A DNA stretch of 64,000 nucleotides from Oleiagrimonas sp963747595 (GCA_963747595.1 CAVVFO010000001.1:248001-312000); one strand, 5' to 3'. Shown: positions 48,599-57,901, numbered from the stretch's first letter. The notes: generated from the letters alone by a model not told the origin. Numbers and translations: made by a program.

Positions 48599-49813
48599 AT
48601 GCAGTTCAAACCCATCCTGTCTGCATTGCGCAAACATCGTCTGGCCACCGTGCTGATCGTGCTGGAGATCGCCCTGGCGTGTGCCGTGCTGTGCAATGCC
48701 TGTTTCCTGATTTCCAATCGGCTGGCGTTGATGCACATCGACAGCGGGGTAGACGACGCGTCCCTGGCGACGATCCAGTTGACGGGCTACGACAAGGACA
48801 AGGCAAGCGATATCGACGCGCGCGCACTTGCGGCGATGCGCGGCATCGCCGGCGTCAAATCGGTCAGCCTGCTCAACTCCATTCCCTTTGGCGCTCGCCG
48901 CGGCACGGCAGGCATCACCACGGACGCGGCAGGCCGGCATTTCGGCGGCGTGGTGGATTTCTACGTTGGTGGCCCCGGGAGTTTTCAGGCGCTGGGCCTG
49001 CGCCTGGTGGCGGGCCATGCGCCGCAAACCGGCGATTATCAACCTGTCAGCAGTTTCGTGCCGGCACAATCATCCGTGCAGATCACCCGCGCTCTGGCAG
49101 AGCATTTGTGGCCCGGCGCCAACCCGCTGGGCAAGGAATTCTGGGTGGACAAATCGCGCTTTCGTGTGGTCGGCGTGGTGGCTGCGCTGGTACGACCGAC
49201 ACCATCGGGCTGGTCGAGGGGCGAGCGTGAATGGTCGGTTTTCGTGCCGGGGCAATCCGGACCCAATTTTTCCGGCAGCTATCTGCTGCGTGCCGATCCG
49301 GCGGATCTGCCGCGCGTGATGCGTGATGCCTTGGCGAGCATCGCCAGGAACGTACCGGATGCGGTCATCGATCGCGAGGACAGCCACATGCTCGGTCGGT
49401 TGCGGCGGGACTCCTTCGCCAAGGACCGCGCCATGACCGACATGCTGGCGGGAGTGATCGCCGCATTGTTGCTGGTCACCGCGCTGGGCATCGTCGGCCT
49501 GGTCAGCTTCTGGGTGGCGCAACGGCGCAAGCAGATCGGCGTGCGCCGTGCGTTGGGTGCGACGCGCGCCGACATCCTGCATTACTTTCAGACGGAAAAT
49601 TTTCTCATCGTCACGATCGGCGTCGCCTTGGGCATGGTCATGGCGTTCGGCCTGAATGTGTTGCTGATGCACGTCTACGAGCTGCAGCGCCTGCCCTTCG
49701 TCTATCTGCCGATCGGCGCACTGGCGCTGTGGGTACTGGGCCAATTGGCGGTGCTGGCGCCGGCGTTACGCGCTTCCCGTGTGTCGCCGGTGGTGGCGAC
49801 TAGGACGGTGTGA
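48599..49813 (+). CDS. MacB/FtsX-type ABC permease, B-type, pair 4
   Basis: A 404-residue B-type copy (QFKPILSALRKHRLATVLIV; VLCNACFLISNR). ATG 48599 has GAGGA at good distance; ATG 48590 is too close. Coupling region RKQIGVRRALGATRADILHYF and tail SPVVATRTV. It starts 11 bases after the A4 stop. A REP pair follows the gene. Confidence 0.9.
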   Translation: MQFKPILSALRKHRLATVLIVLEIALACAVLCNACFLISNRLALMHIDSGVDDASLATIQLTGYDKDKASDIDARALAAMRGIAGVKSVSLLNSIPFGARRGTAGITTDAAGRHFGGVVDFYVGGPGSFQALGLRLVAGHAPQTGDYQPVSSFVPAQSSVQITRALAEHLWPGANPLGKEFWVDKSRFRVVGVVAALVRPTPSGWSRGEREWSVFVPGQSGPNFSGSYLLRADPADLPRVMRDALASIARNVPDAVIDREDSHMLGRLRRDSFAKDRAMTDMLAGVIAALLLVTALGIVGLVSFWVAQRRKQIGVRRALGATRADILHYFQTENFLIVTIGVALGMVMAFGLNVLLMHVYELQRLPFVYLPIGALALWVLGQLAVLAPALRASRVSPVVATRTV

Positions 49814-49839
49814 TGGGTGCCTGGGATGGACAAGCTCTG

Positions 49840-49947
49840 GTAGGACGGATCAACGAGCATGGCGACGGATCCGCCAGTTTGGCGGCAATCGACCGACCTT
49901 CCCGCAAGCAGGCGGCTCCGTCGCTGGCGCTCCTTGAGCCGCCCTAC
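49840..49947. repeat. Inverted pair of short GTAG REPs between permease pairs 4 and 5
   Basis: The first element (49840-49875) starts GTAGGACGGATCAACGAGC. The second (49911-49947) is inverted and ends GAGCCGCCCTAC. The GTAG heads lie at the outer ends, the classic BIME-type arrangement. Confidence 0.8.
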
Positions 49948-49994
49948 GCGGGGTTTGCGGCCATTCTCCATTCCCGGTTTGACGGAGTTCCGTG

Positions 49995-51302
49995 ATGTTC
50001 GGTTATTACCTTGATCTGGCGTGGCGCAGCTTGTGGCGCAGCAAGATCCTGACCGGGCTGATGGTGCTGGCCATCGGCCTGGGTATCGGCGCCAGCATGA
50101 CCATGCTGACGGTGCTGCACGTGATGAGCGGCGATCCGTTGCCGGGTCGTAGCGGGCATCTGTATCGCCCGTATCTCAACCCGTTGCCGCTGGATTTCAA
50201 GCAGAGCGATTTCGGTGGCGATCCTAGCCGCATGATGACGTGGCCGGATGCCATGGCGCTGCTCAGGGCGCACAAGGGGGTGCATCAGGCGGCGATGGCG
50301 GGGGGTGGTCTTCTGGCGCTTTCGAACGTGGCGGGAGTGCACCCGAAAACCGTCGAAGGTCGTTTCACCACGCGTGATTTTTTTGCCATGTTCGGTGTGC
50401 CCTTCGTGCATGGGCATGCCTGGTCTGCGGAAGATGGCGCCCGGCGCGCGCACGTGGTGGTGCTGACACAATCGCTGGCGCATCGCCTGTTCGGCGGCCG
50501 GCAAGCGTTGGGCGGCACGGTGAACCTGGGAAAACATGAGTTTCGCGTGGTTGGGGTCACCCCCGATTGGCATCCGCGCCCGCTGTTCTACACGGATAGT
50601 CATATCCCGCATTTCAGTGCGAAGGATCAGTTTTTCATGCCGCTCTCCACGGCCATGGATCTGCATTTTGAGGTGCATTCCACGTCGTCATGGGGCGACA
50701 GCATGACATCGACAAAAACCAGTCCAAAGACAAGCTGGCTGCAGTTCTGGGTACAGCTGGACGACCCGGCGCAGGTGACGGCCTATCGCAAGTTTCTGGT
50801 CGATTATTCGGCGCAGCAAAAAGCGCTGGGGCGCTTCGAGCGGCCGGCCTCGGAGGCGAAGCTGTACAGACTGATGGGGTGGCTTGATTACGAGGGCCTT
50901 ATACCCACTGATGTGCGTCTGCAGGCATGGCTGGCATTGGGTTTTCTGTTTGTGTGCATGGTCAACATCGTGGCGTTGCTGCTGGCCAAATTCCTGCGCC
51001 GCGGCGGCGAGATCAGTGTGCGCCGTGCGCTGGGTGCGCAGCGTGGGGACATCTTCGTGCAGTTCGGCATTGAGTCGGCGCTGATCGGATTGGCGGGCGG
51101 CGTGTTGGGGCTGGGCATCGCCGAGGCCGGACTCTGGAGCGTGCGTCAGCGTCCGGATGATTACGCGCATCTCGCACACCTGAACCCGGTGATGCTCGCG
51201 GGCACGTTCGTGCTGGCGGTGGTTGCCAGCGTACTGGCCGGATTGCTGCCGGCCTGGCACGCATGCCGGATTGCGCCTGCGCTGCAACTGAAGGCACTGT
51301 GA
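49995..51302 (+). CDS. MacB/FtsX-type ABC permease, A-type, pair 5
   Basis: A 435-residue A-type copy (FGYYLDLAWRSLWRSKILTG). It differs from A1-A4 in lacking the periplasmic cysteine pair: the aligned stretch reads STSSWGD ... SPKTSWLQFWVQ. Coupling segment EISVRRALGAQRGDIFVQF. ATG 49995 has GGAG nine bases upstream, preferred over the adjacent GTG 49992. Confidence 0.9.
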   Translation: MFGYYLDLAWRSLWRSKILTGLMVLAIGLGIGASMTMLTVLHVMSGDPLPGRSGHLYRPYLNPLPLDFKQSDFGGDPSRMMTWPDAMALLRAHKGVHQAAMAGGGLLALSNVAGVHPKTVEGRFTTRDFFAMFGVPFVHGHAWSAEDGARRAHVVVLTQSLAHRLFGGRQALGGTVNLGKHEFRVVGVTPDWHPRPLFYTDSHIPHFSAKDQFFMPLSTAMDLHFEVHSTSSWGDSMTSTKTSPKTSWLQFWVQLDDPAQVTAYRKFLVDYSAQQKALGRFERPASEAKLYRLMGWLDYEGLIPTDVRLQAWLALGFLFVCMVNIVALLLAKFLRRGGEISVRRALGAQRGDIFVQFGIESALIGLAGGVLGLGIAEAGLWSVRQRPDDYAHLAHLNPVMLAGTFVLAVVASVLAGLLPAWHACRIAPALQLKAL

Positions 51303-51313
51303 GGGCCAGGTAC

Positions 51314-52579
51314 ATGCAACTGCGACCGATCCTCTCCAGTCTGCGGCATCACAAGCTCACGGCGATCCTGCTGACGCTGCAAGTGGCTTTTACCTGCGCG
51401 ATTGTCTGCAATGCGGCTTTCCTGATTACGCAGCGCGTGCGGCGGGTCACGGTCCCCAGTGGGCTGGACGAGGGCTCGGTCTCGGTGCTTTCCGTGGATG
51501 ATCTTCAGGCCGGTGCTAATCCGTTGAGTCTGCACCGGGCGGACCTGGCATCCTTGCGCCGCATCCAGGGTGTGCAGTCGGCCGCCATCATCAGCTACGT
51601 GCCGCTGGCCAATTCCCAGCACTCGTCGGGCGTGTGCGCCAGCTTGGCGGCCGTCCACGCATTCATGACGGCAAAGTCCATCCATGTGCCCGGGTGTGCC
51701 AGTTCGGATATCTACAAGGGGGGCACGGGTGTGGTGAAGACTTTTGGATTGCATCTGGTTGCCGGGCATGACTTTGCCGGGGAAGATTTCGTGCCGGAAA
51801 AGTCGGACAGCGCCGGTGACACCCCTCCAGGGGTCATCATCAGTCGCGCCCTGGCGCACCGCTTGTACCCGCACGGTCATGCCCTGGGGCGAAGCGTGTA
51901 TTTCGATCAGGCAGGTTTTCTCAAGGGCCAGGCGACACCGATCATGGGTGTGGTTGCACATTTGCAGCGGGGAAACCTGGGCAAGACTGCAGAGAATGAC
52001 CAATCCATGCTGGTGCCGGTCGTGCCCAACCGCGGCGACGTGCAGTTCATTCTGCACAGCAAGCCGCAGGACCGTGCGCGGGTTCTCAAGGCGGCGGTCT
52101 CCGTGCTGGAAAAGCGGCGGCCCGAGCGTCAGGTTTCAGCGGACGATGCACAAACCTACGCACAGATCCGCACCGCCTATTTCCAGCGCGACACCACCAT
52201 GATCGGCATGCTGCTGGCCTCGGCCCTGGGGCTTTTGTTCGTCACCGCGCTGGGCATCGCGGGGCTGGCCAGCTTTTGGGTGCAGCAGCGCCGCCGCAGC
52301 ATCGGCATCCGCCGAGCCATCGGTGCCACGCGTGCGGACATCCTGCGCTATTTTCTGACCGAGAACTTCCTGATTGTCACCGGTGGTATCGCGCTGGGCC
52401 TCGTGCTGGCCTATGGACTCAACCTGTGGTTGATGCGGCACTACGAGCTGTCACGCTTGCCGTGGATATATCTGCCGATCGGCGCCGTGGCCTTGTGGCT
52501 GCTGGGCCAGTCTGCCGTCCTGGCCCCGGCTCTGCGTGCCTCGCGCGTGCCGCCGGTGGTGGCGACGAGGACGGTGTAA
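51314..52579 (+). CDS. MacB/FtsX-type ABC permease, B-type, pair 5
   Basis: A 421-residue B-type copy (QLRPILSSLRHHKLTAILLT; IVCNAAFLITQR). Unlike B1-B3 it has a periplasmic cysteine pair, SGVCASL ... VPGCASSD, in an extra loop. Coupling region RRSIGIRRAIGATRADILRYF and tail PPVVATRTV. It starts 11 bases after A5 and is the last permease before the regulator gene, 67 bp away. Confidence 0.9.
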   Translation: MQLRPILSSLRHHKLTAILLTLQVAFTCAIVCNAAFLITQRVRRVTVPSGLDEGSVSVLSVDDLQAGANPLSLHRADLASLRRIQGVQSAAIISYVPLANSQHSSGVCASLAAVHAFMTAKSIHVPGCASSDIYKGGTGVVKTFGLHLVAGHDFAGEDFVPEKSDSAGDTPPGVIISRALAHRLYPHGHALGRSVYFDQAGFLKGQATPIMGVVAHLQRGNLGKTAENDQSMLVPVVPNRGDVQFILHSKPQDRARVLKAAVSVLEKRRPERQVSADDAQTYAQIRTAYFQRDTTMIGMLLASALGLLFVTALGIAGLASFWVQQRRRSIGIRRAIGATRADILRYFLTENFLIVTGGIALGLVLAYGLNLWLMRHYELSRLPWIYLPIGAVALWLLGQSAVLAPALRASRVPPVVATRTV

Positions 52580-52646
52580 TGACTGGTTTGCACGCCAATT
52601 CGCATACCATGGCAACGTTTTTGCGCGCAGGCGCATCCAATAGGGC

Positions 52647-53999
52647 ATGGATTCCAGCGACATGAGAACTGTTCTCGTCATCGACGACAACCCGCACGTG
52701 GGCGAGGCGCTGTCGCTGCTGTTGTCGCTGCACGACATCCGCCCGTTAACGGCAATCAGCGCTGGGGAGGGGCTGGCGGTGCTGGATGTGGAAAACGTCG
52801 ACCTAGTGATCCAGGACATGAATTTCAGTGCCGACACCACCTCGGGCGAGGAGGGCGAGGCGCTGTTTCGGGCGATACGCAAAAAGCATGTGGATCTGCC
52901 GGTGATTCTTCTGACGGCGTGGACGCACCTGGAAACCGCGGTGGCGCTGGTCAAGGCAGGGGCGGCCGATTACCTGGCCAAGCCGTGGGATGACGACAAG
53001 CTGTCGGCCACGGTGGAGAACCTGCTGGAGTTGTCCGAGTCGGCACGCGAGGCGCGGCGGCATCGTCTGGATCGCATGCGGCATCGGCAGGCCGTGGAGC
53101 AGCGCTACGACCTGGACGGCATGGTATTCGCCTCCGATGCCATGGCGCGCACGGTGGAGCTGGCCGGGCAGGTGGCGCGTTCGGACGTACCGGTGCTGAT
53201 CACGGGGCCCAACGGGGCGGGCAAGGAGCGCATCGCGCAGATCGTGCATCGCAACTCAGCGGTGAGCGGAGGGCCGTTCGTGGCGGTCAATTGCGGTGCG
53301 CTGCCCGCGGAGTTGATCGAGGCGGAGCTGTTCGGTGCGGATGCCGGAGCATACACGGGGGCACAGAAGGCCCGCGAGGGGCGTTTCGAGATGGCCGACG
53401 GCGGCACATTGTTTCTGGACGAGATCGGCAATCTGCCGTTGTCCGGGCAGGTGAAGCTGCTGCGCGTGATCGAGACGGGGCGTTTCGAGCGGCTGGGGTC
53501 CGGGCGTTCGCGTCAGGCCGAGGTGCGTGTGGTCAGCGCCACCAACGCCGATCTCAAGCGCATGATTGCCGACGGCACGTTCCGCGAGGACCTGTATTAC
53601 CGCCTGAACGTCATCGAGATCGCCCTGCCGCCGCTGGCCGAGCGCAGCGATGACATCCTGCCGCTGGCGGAATATTTCCTGGGCGGGCGCGGACGGCTGA
53701 CCGAAGCGGCGTGCGAGGCGTTGAGCACTCATGATTGGCCGGGCAATGTACGCGAGTTGAAGAATGCCATCGAGCGCGCGCGCCTGCTCGCCCCCGATGG
53801 GGTCATCGAGCCGCAGCACCTGAACCTGCCGGAGTCGCGGACGCCGTCTGCCCGCAGCCTGGACGAACCCTCGCGCGAGGCGGTGGACTATGCGTTGAAG
53901 GCGGCCGATGGCGTGGTCAGTCGCGCGGCGCAGGCGCTGGGACTGTCGCGGCAGGCGCTGTATCGGCGCATGGAGCGTTACGGCATCGAGTCGTCGTGA
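52647..53999 (+). CDS. Sigma-54-dependent response regulator (NtrC family)
   Basis: A 450-residue activator with receiver, AAA+ and Fis-type DNA-binding domains. The receiver (residues 1-125) has VIDDNP, phospho-Asp in VIQDMNF, LLTAW and LAKPWD. The AAA+ domain (about 147-380) has Walker A GPNGAGKE, a GAYTGA loop in place of GAFTGA, Walker B LFLDEIGNLP and the arginine-finger region FREDLYYRLNV. The C-terminus (AAQALGLSRQALYRRMERYG) is the helix-turn-helix. It should bind the palindromes near 36801 and drive the sigma-54 promoter at 36878. It lies 67 bp after the last permease, so the loop would be self-amplifying. Confidence 0.93.
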   Translation: MDSSDMRTVLVIDDNPHVGEALSLLLSLHDIRPLTAISAGEGLAVLDVENVDLVIQDMNFSADTTSGEEGEALFRAIRKKHVDLPVILLTAWTHLETAVALVKAGAADYLAKPWDDDKLSATVENLLELSESAREARRHRLDRMRHRQAVEQRYDLDGMVFASDAMARTVELAGQVARSDVPVLITGPNGAGKERIAQIVHRNSAVSGGPFVAVNCGALPAELIEAELFGADAGAYTGAQKAREGRFEMADGGTLFLDEIGNLPLSGQVKLLRVIETGRFERLGSGRSRQAEVRVVSATNADLKRMIADGTFREDLYYRLNVIEIALPPLAERSDDILPLAEYFLGGRGRLTEAACEALSTHDWPGNVRELKNAIERARLLAPDGVIEPQHLNLPESRTPSARSLDEPSREAVDYALKAADGVVSRAAQALGLSRQALYRRMERYGIESS

Positions 54000-54063
54000 T
54001 TGTGTGGCAAGCAGGCGGATCCGTCGCTGGGTATTCTGATGCGGCACATGGGAGGGCAAGCGC

Positions 54064-54405
54064 ATGCACAGCAAACGGTTCATTGTGGAGGCATCGATCG
54101 GGTGTTTGCTGGCTGTCGCGGCCACGGTCTGCGCGGCACCGCCACCATCGCACACGGTGACGATTCCGCACGACAGCAGCTGGATTCCTGCGCGGTCCGT
54201 ATCGGCGGCGGGCGCATCCGTGGATTTCAGCCACGATACGGACGCCGTGTCGCAGTTCCATTTCAAGCCGGACCGGCCGCGGGTCCAGGACACCCCGCCA
54301 CCGGTGGATCCCGCCGCGGTGGGCCGCATACCGGAAGAATCCGGCAATGATGCCTTGGCGCCGCAGGGCTGCCTGTCCAATCCGCAGCAACAGAAATGCC
54401 ACTGA
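54064..54405 (+). CDS. Small exported hypothetical protein between regulator and kinase
   Basis: A 113-residue protein with a clear signal peptide (EASIGCLLAVAATVCA, cleavage near CAA-PP). The mature part is about 88 residues, Pro- and Asp-rich, with two cysteines near the end (PQGCLSNPQQQKCH) that could form a disulfide. GGAGGG lies ten bases before ATG 54064. Its place inside the two-component pair suggests a periplasmic accessory to the kinase or the efflux pump. I recognise no family. Confidence 0.75.
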   Translation: MHSKRFIVEASIGCLLAVAATVCAAPPPSHTVTIPHDSSWIPARSVSAAGASVDFSHDTDAVSQFHFKPDRPRVQDTPPPVDPAAVGRIPEESGNDALAPQGCLSNPQQQKCH

Positions 54406-54450
54406 CTCGAACATGACGTTGCGCGGTATGCATTGTCAGGGCGCGACCGC

Positions 54451-55830
54451 ATGCGCATGACCTCACTGCAAGGGCGATTGGCGCTGGTATTGCTGCTGAG
54501 CGCTGTGGGATCGGTGCTGATCTATCTGGGGGTGACGCAATGGCCATTGCCGGCATTGCTGCGCGACATGGCGGCGTCCCCGGCGGCAGTGTCCCCGCAG
54601 CGTGCCTGGGTCACCACGCCGTTGGGGGGCAGCCTGGTCACGGCGTTGTTGATGGTGCCGCTGCTGGTGTGGCTGAGTGGGCGTGTCATCCAGCCACTGG
54701 AGCGGATGCTGCGTGCACTGGAAGGCAGTGTGGCCAGTTATCGTGACGGCGATTTCAGCTTTTCCATCGCCGTGCGTCGCAACGATGCGCTGGGGGATCT
54801 GCAGCGCATGCACAATGCCCTTGGGCAGACCTTGCGCGAGCAGCGTCAGCAGCTGGTGCAGCGTGAGTTGCTGCTGGAAACCGTGGTGCAGCACACGCCG
54901 GTGGCGCTGCTTCTGGTGGACCGCATGGATCACGTGACGTACGCCAACGTGGCTGCACGGCACCTGTTCAATGAAGGCCGCGCGCTGGCAGGCGAGAAGT
55001 TCACGGCAGTGTTGCAGCGCCTGCCGGAGACATTGCAGGTGGCGGTGGGGTCCGGCGAGGACACGTTGTTCAGCGTGGACATGGACGGCAGCGAGGAAAT
55101 GTTCCACGTCTCGCAGCGCCTGTTCCGTCTGCAGGGGCGGCCTCACAGGTTATATCTGCTCAGGCGCATGACGCGCGAGCTGGCGCGTCAGGAAGTGGCG
55201 ACGTGGAAACGGGTGATCCGCGTCATCAGCCACGAACTCAACAATTCTCTGGCGCCGATTTCCTCGCTTGCGCATTCGGGCGCGGAGCTGGTGCGTCGCG
55301 GCGACCTGGAGCGCCTGCCGGCGGTGTTCGAGGGCATCGGCGATCGTGCGCGGCATCTGCATACCTTCATCTCCGGTTACGCGGGCTTCGCCAAGTTGCC
55401 GACACCGCGGCTGGAGGATGTGGAGTGGGCGCCGTTCCTGAAAGCTCTGGCATTGCAGTGCCGATTCCGGCTGCTGTCGGATGTCGGCGGGAAGTGCGCG
55501 CGCATGGATCCGGCGCAGATCGAACAGGTCCTGATCAATCTGATCAAGAACGCCCATGAATCGGGCAGCGCGGCGGATGAGGTGTGCATGCGCATTCGAC
55601 ATATCGGCGGCCGATGGCGCATTGACGTGCTGGATCGCGGACCGGGGGTCAGCGAGGCGGTGTGGGAGCAGGCGTTGTTGCCGTTCTATTCCACCAAGCG
55701 CTCCGGCACGGGACTGGGACTGGCGCTGACGCGGGAAATCGTCGAGGCGCATGATGGTCGCATGGTGCTGGCCAATCGCGAGCATGGCGGCTTGCGGGTC
55801 AGCCTGTGGTTGCCGGATCGCAAGACCTGA
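54451..55830 (+). CDS. Sensor histidine kinase, NtrY/NtrB-like
   Basis: A 459-residue membrane kinase paired with the sigma-54 activator. Two helices (LALVLLLSAVGSVLIYLG and GGSLVTALLMVPLLVWLSG) enclose only about 35 periplasmic residues, so it may sense the membrane or a protein partner. A HAMP region, a PAS domain (about residues 135-215, TPVALLLVDRMDHVTYANVAA), HisKA with the phospho-His in VISHELNNSLAPI, and HATPase (LINLIKNAHES, DRGPGV, GTGLGLAL) follow. ATG 54451 or 54457 is likely; the frame opens at TTG 54433. Confidence 0.88.
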   Translation: MRMTSLQGRLALVLLLSAVGSVLIYLGVTQWPLPALLRDMAASPAAVSPQRAWVTTPLGGSLVTALLMVPLLVWLSGRVIQPLERMLRALEGSVASYRDGDFSFSIAVRRNDALGDLQRMHNALGQTLREQRQQLVQRELLLETVVQHTPVALLLVDRMDHVTYANVAARHLFNEGRALAGEKFTAVLQRLPETLQVAVGSGEDTLFSVDMDGSEEMFHVSQRLFRLQGRPHRLYLLRRMTRELARQEVATWKRVIRVISHELNNSLAPISSLAHSGAELVRRGDLERLPAVFEGIGDRARHLHTFISGYAGFAKLPTPRLEDVEWAPFLKALALQCRFRLLSDVGGKCARMDPAQIEQVLINLIKNAHESGSAADEVCMRIRHIGGRWRIDVLDRGPGVSEAVWEQALLPFYSTKRSGTGLGLALTREIVEAHDGRMVLANREHGGLRVSLWLPDRKT

Positions 55831-56096
55831 CATTGCCGCTGCTTGGCGGCCGTGCATGTACGCCACGGCGGTGTGCGTTCCTTCGGCGTCGCCCCACCGG
55901 CCCTTGTCGCAGCAAGTTGATGCGGGCCACCTGCGAGAGCGTGTCTGGCGAGCGCCGCACATGGCTTTTGTCCTTCGCGGGCATGCTTGATAATGCATGG
56001 ATGCGACCTTGTTGCGAGGTCTTTTTTCCACGTTCCGGATATGTCTCGCCGTGGTGATCGGTCCGGGGCGCCGGACCCTGCGGCTGTGGTGCGCTC

Positions 56097-57353
56097 ATGA
56101 ATACTTTCGTCCCTTCACTGGCAGCGACGACCGCACTGAACGCGCGCATGATTTTCGTGACCGAGTTGGCGCGGCGGCTGCATCAATACGGCACTGCGGC
56201 GCCCCGGCTGGAAGATGCCATCAGCCGCGTGGCGCAACGTCTGCGGATACGCGCCGAGATATGGTCCAGCCCCACTGCCATCATCGTCTCGTTCGCGGAT
56301 CTGGCACAGGGCGAGGAGACCCTGGCGCAGGTCACCGAGGTGATCCGTCTTGTCCCGGGAGACGTGAATCTGACGCGCCTGTGCGAAGCTGACGCCGTCG
56401 CCAATGGTGTCATCGATGGTGACATCAGCATCGAGGATGGTGCGCGGCAGTTGCGTCTGATGGCCCGGTCGCCGAGCACCTCGCAGCGCGTGAACATGAT
56501 GATCGGGTTCGGCTTGACGGCAGGTGCCTTTGCCGTTTTGCTGCGCTCCTCGTTTGCCGAAGCGGTGTCGTCGACTGCCATCGGCATCGTCATCGGCATG
56601 GTGATGTTGTTTACCGCCGGACGCCCGCGTCTTGCTCCGGCGTCGGAGGCCTTGTCGGGCATCGCCGCGACGTTGCTTGCCACGCTGATCGCGATCTGGG
56701 TCTGGCCGTTGCACGTCAATCTGGTGATCTTGACCTCGCTGATCGTGCTGGTTCCCGGCATGGCCTTGACCACGGCCGTGCGCGAGCTGTCGGCACAGCA
56801 TCTCGCCTCGGGGGTGTCACGCCTGTTCGGATCGTTCACCGTGTTCCTGAAGCTGATATTCGGCGTGGTCACGGTCAATGCGATCATGGGCTGGTTTGGT
56901 GTGCGGCTGCCGAGTCTGGTATCGATCCCCGCCCCGCAATGGATGCAATGGCCCGCATTGGTTCTTGGCGGTCTGGGTGTCGCCATGGTTTTTCTCGCCG
57001 AGCGGCGCGATTGGCCGCTGGTGGCATTGTCGGCGATGGTGGGGTATCTGTCGGCCCATTACGTCGGCCTGGCTTTGGGAGCTGGCACCGGCGTATTCGC
57101 CGGCGGCCTGTTGCTGGGCGCGACGAGTAATGTGTACGCCCGTGTGATGCGCAGGCCAGGCGCACTGATTCGCGAACCCGGCATCATTTTGCTGGTGCCG
57201 GGTAGCGTGGGATTTCGCACCATTACCTATCTGGCGGGAAACAACGTGGACACGGGGACGCATACGGCCATTCTTCTTGTGACGCTTGTGGTCGCCCTTG
57301 TGGCCGGACTGCTGTTCGGCGATCTTCTGGTGCCCCCGCGGCAGTCGCTCTGA
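56097..57353 (+). CDS. thrE: ThrE-type threonine/serine exporter
   Basis: A 418-residue protein fusing the two halves of the ThrE family (YjjP-like and YjjB-like in E. coli). The N-terminal soluble part contains the RRLHQYGTAAPRLEDAISRVA block, then about ten helices. EGQ-type residues appear as EPGIILLVPGSVGFRTITYLAGN in the second half. It should export small amino acids. It starts 266 bp after the kinase gene, a gap in which I see nothing coding, and ends at a bidirectional terminator. Confidence 0.85.
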   Translation: MNTFVPSLAATTALNARMIFVTELARRLHQYGTAAPRLEDAISRVAQRLRIRAEIWSSPTAIIVSFADLAQGEETLAQVTEVIRLVPGDVNLTRLCEADAVANGVIDGDISIEDGARQLRLMARSPSTSQRVNMMIGFGLTAGAFAVLLRSSFAEAVSSTAIGIVIGMVMLFTAGRPRLAPASEALSGIAATLLATLIAIWVWPLHVNLVILTSLIVLVPGMALTTAVRELSAQHLASGVSRLFGSFTVFLKLIFGVVTVNAIMGWFGVRLPSLVSIPAPQWMQWPALVLGGLGVAMVFLAERRDWPLVALSAMVGYLSAHYVGLALGAGTGVFAGGLLLGATSNVYARVMRRPGALIREPGIILLVPGSVGFRTITYLAGNNVDTGTHTAILLVTLVVALVAGLLFGDLLVPPRQSL

Positions 57354-57370
57354 CGCCATGCCGAGTGAGC

Positions 57371-57401
57371 AAAAAAAACGCCGGCACTGCCGGCGTTTTT
57401 T
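57371..57401. terminator. Bidirectional intrinsic terminator between thrE and the H-NS gene
   Basis: A perfect stem ACGCCGGC/GCCGGCGT with a 3-base loop is flanked by A8 (57371-57378) and T6 (57396-57401), so it works on both strands for the two convergent genes. Confidence 0.92.
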
Positions 57402-57422
57402 CCCCTGCGATCGGACGACCGA

Positions 57423-57749
57423 TTACTTGATCAGCAGGTCTTTTTCCTTCTTGCCGGCCTTGAGCGCGTCGTTGAACCAGCGCGGACGCTTGCCACGGCC
57501 GGACCATGTCTGGGCCGGATCGGCAGGATTGCGGTATTTCGGCGGAACCTTGCCGGTACGACGGGTCTTGCGACCTGTGCGATTGCCGAATACGTCCTCG
57601 AAGGTGAAACCTTCGGCCTTGATCATGTTCAGGACTTTCTCGCGCAGTTTCGCGACTTTATTCTTCTGCAACTCGTCCTGACGCACCTGTGCCTTGGTGA
57701 TCAGGTCGGACAGTTGATTATGATTGAGGTTCTTGAGGTCCACTGCCAT
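57423..57749 (-). CDS. H-NS family nucleoid protein
   Basis: A 108-residue DNA-binding protein. The N-terminal half is a coiled-coil oligomerisation region (QLSDLITKAQVRQDELQKNK). The C-terminal half holds the H-NS motif YRNPADPAQTWSGRGKRPRWF, with the TWSGRGKRP core that binds AT-rich minor grooves. GGAG lies nine bases upstream of ATG 57749. Such proteins silence foreign AT-rich DNA. Xanthomonads often carry several paralogues. Confidence 0.93.
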   Translation of the reverse strand: MAVDLKNLNHNQLSDLITKAQVRQDELQKNKVAKLREKVLNMIKAEGFTFEDVFGNRTGRKTRRTGKVPPKYRNPADPAQTWSGRGKRPRWFNDALKAGKKEKDLLIK

Positions 57750-57901
57750 GGGTCCGCTCCGATTATGTACTGAATAAAGAATTCAAAGAGGCTGGTGCGA
57801 GGCACCGATCATCCTTTGCTTTGCAATTCTGGCGCAAATGCATTAACGATGCAAAACAAGAGCTGCATCTGCGATATAGGGTGCATTCATGAAAAAGGCA
57901 A

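Noticed and set aside
39169..52579. Permease repeats as an assembly duplication error
   Set aside because: All ten copies differ throughout at the protein level and have different intergenic sequences, so they are genuine old duplications.
54008..54030. REP half-element after the sigma-54 regulator
   Set aside because: Only one arm (GGCGGATCCGTCGCTGG) is present; too short to count as an element.
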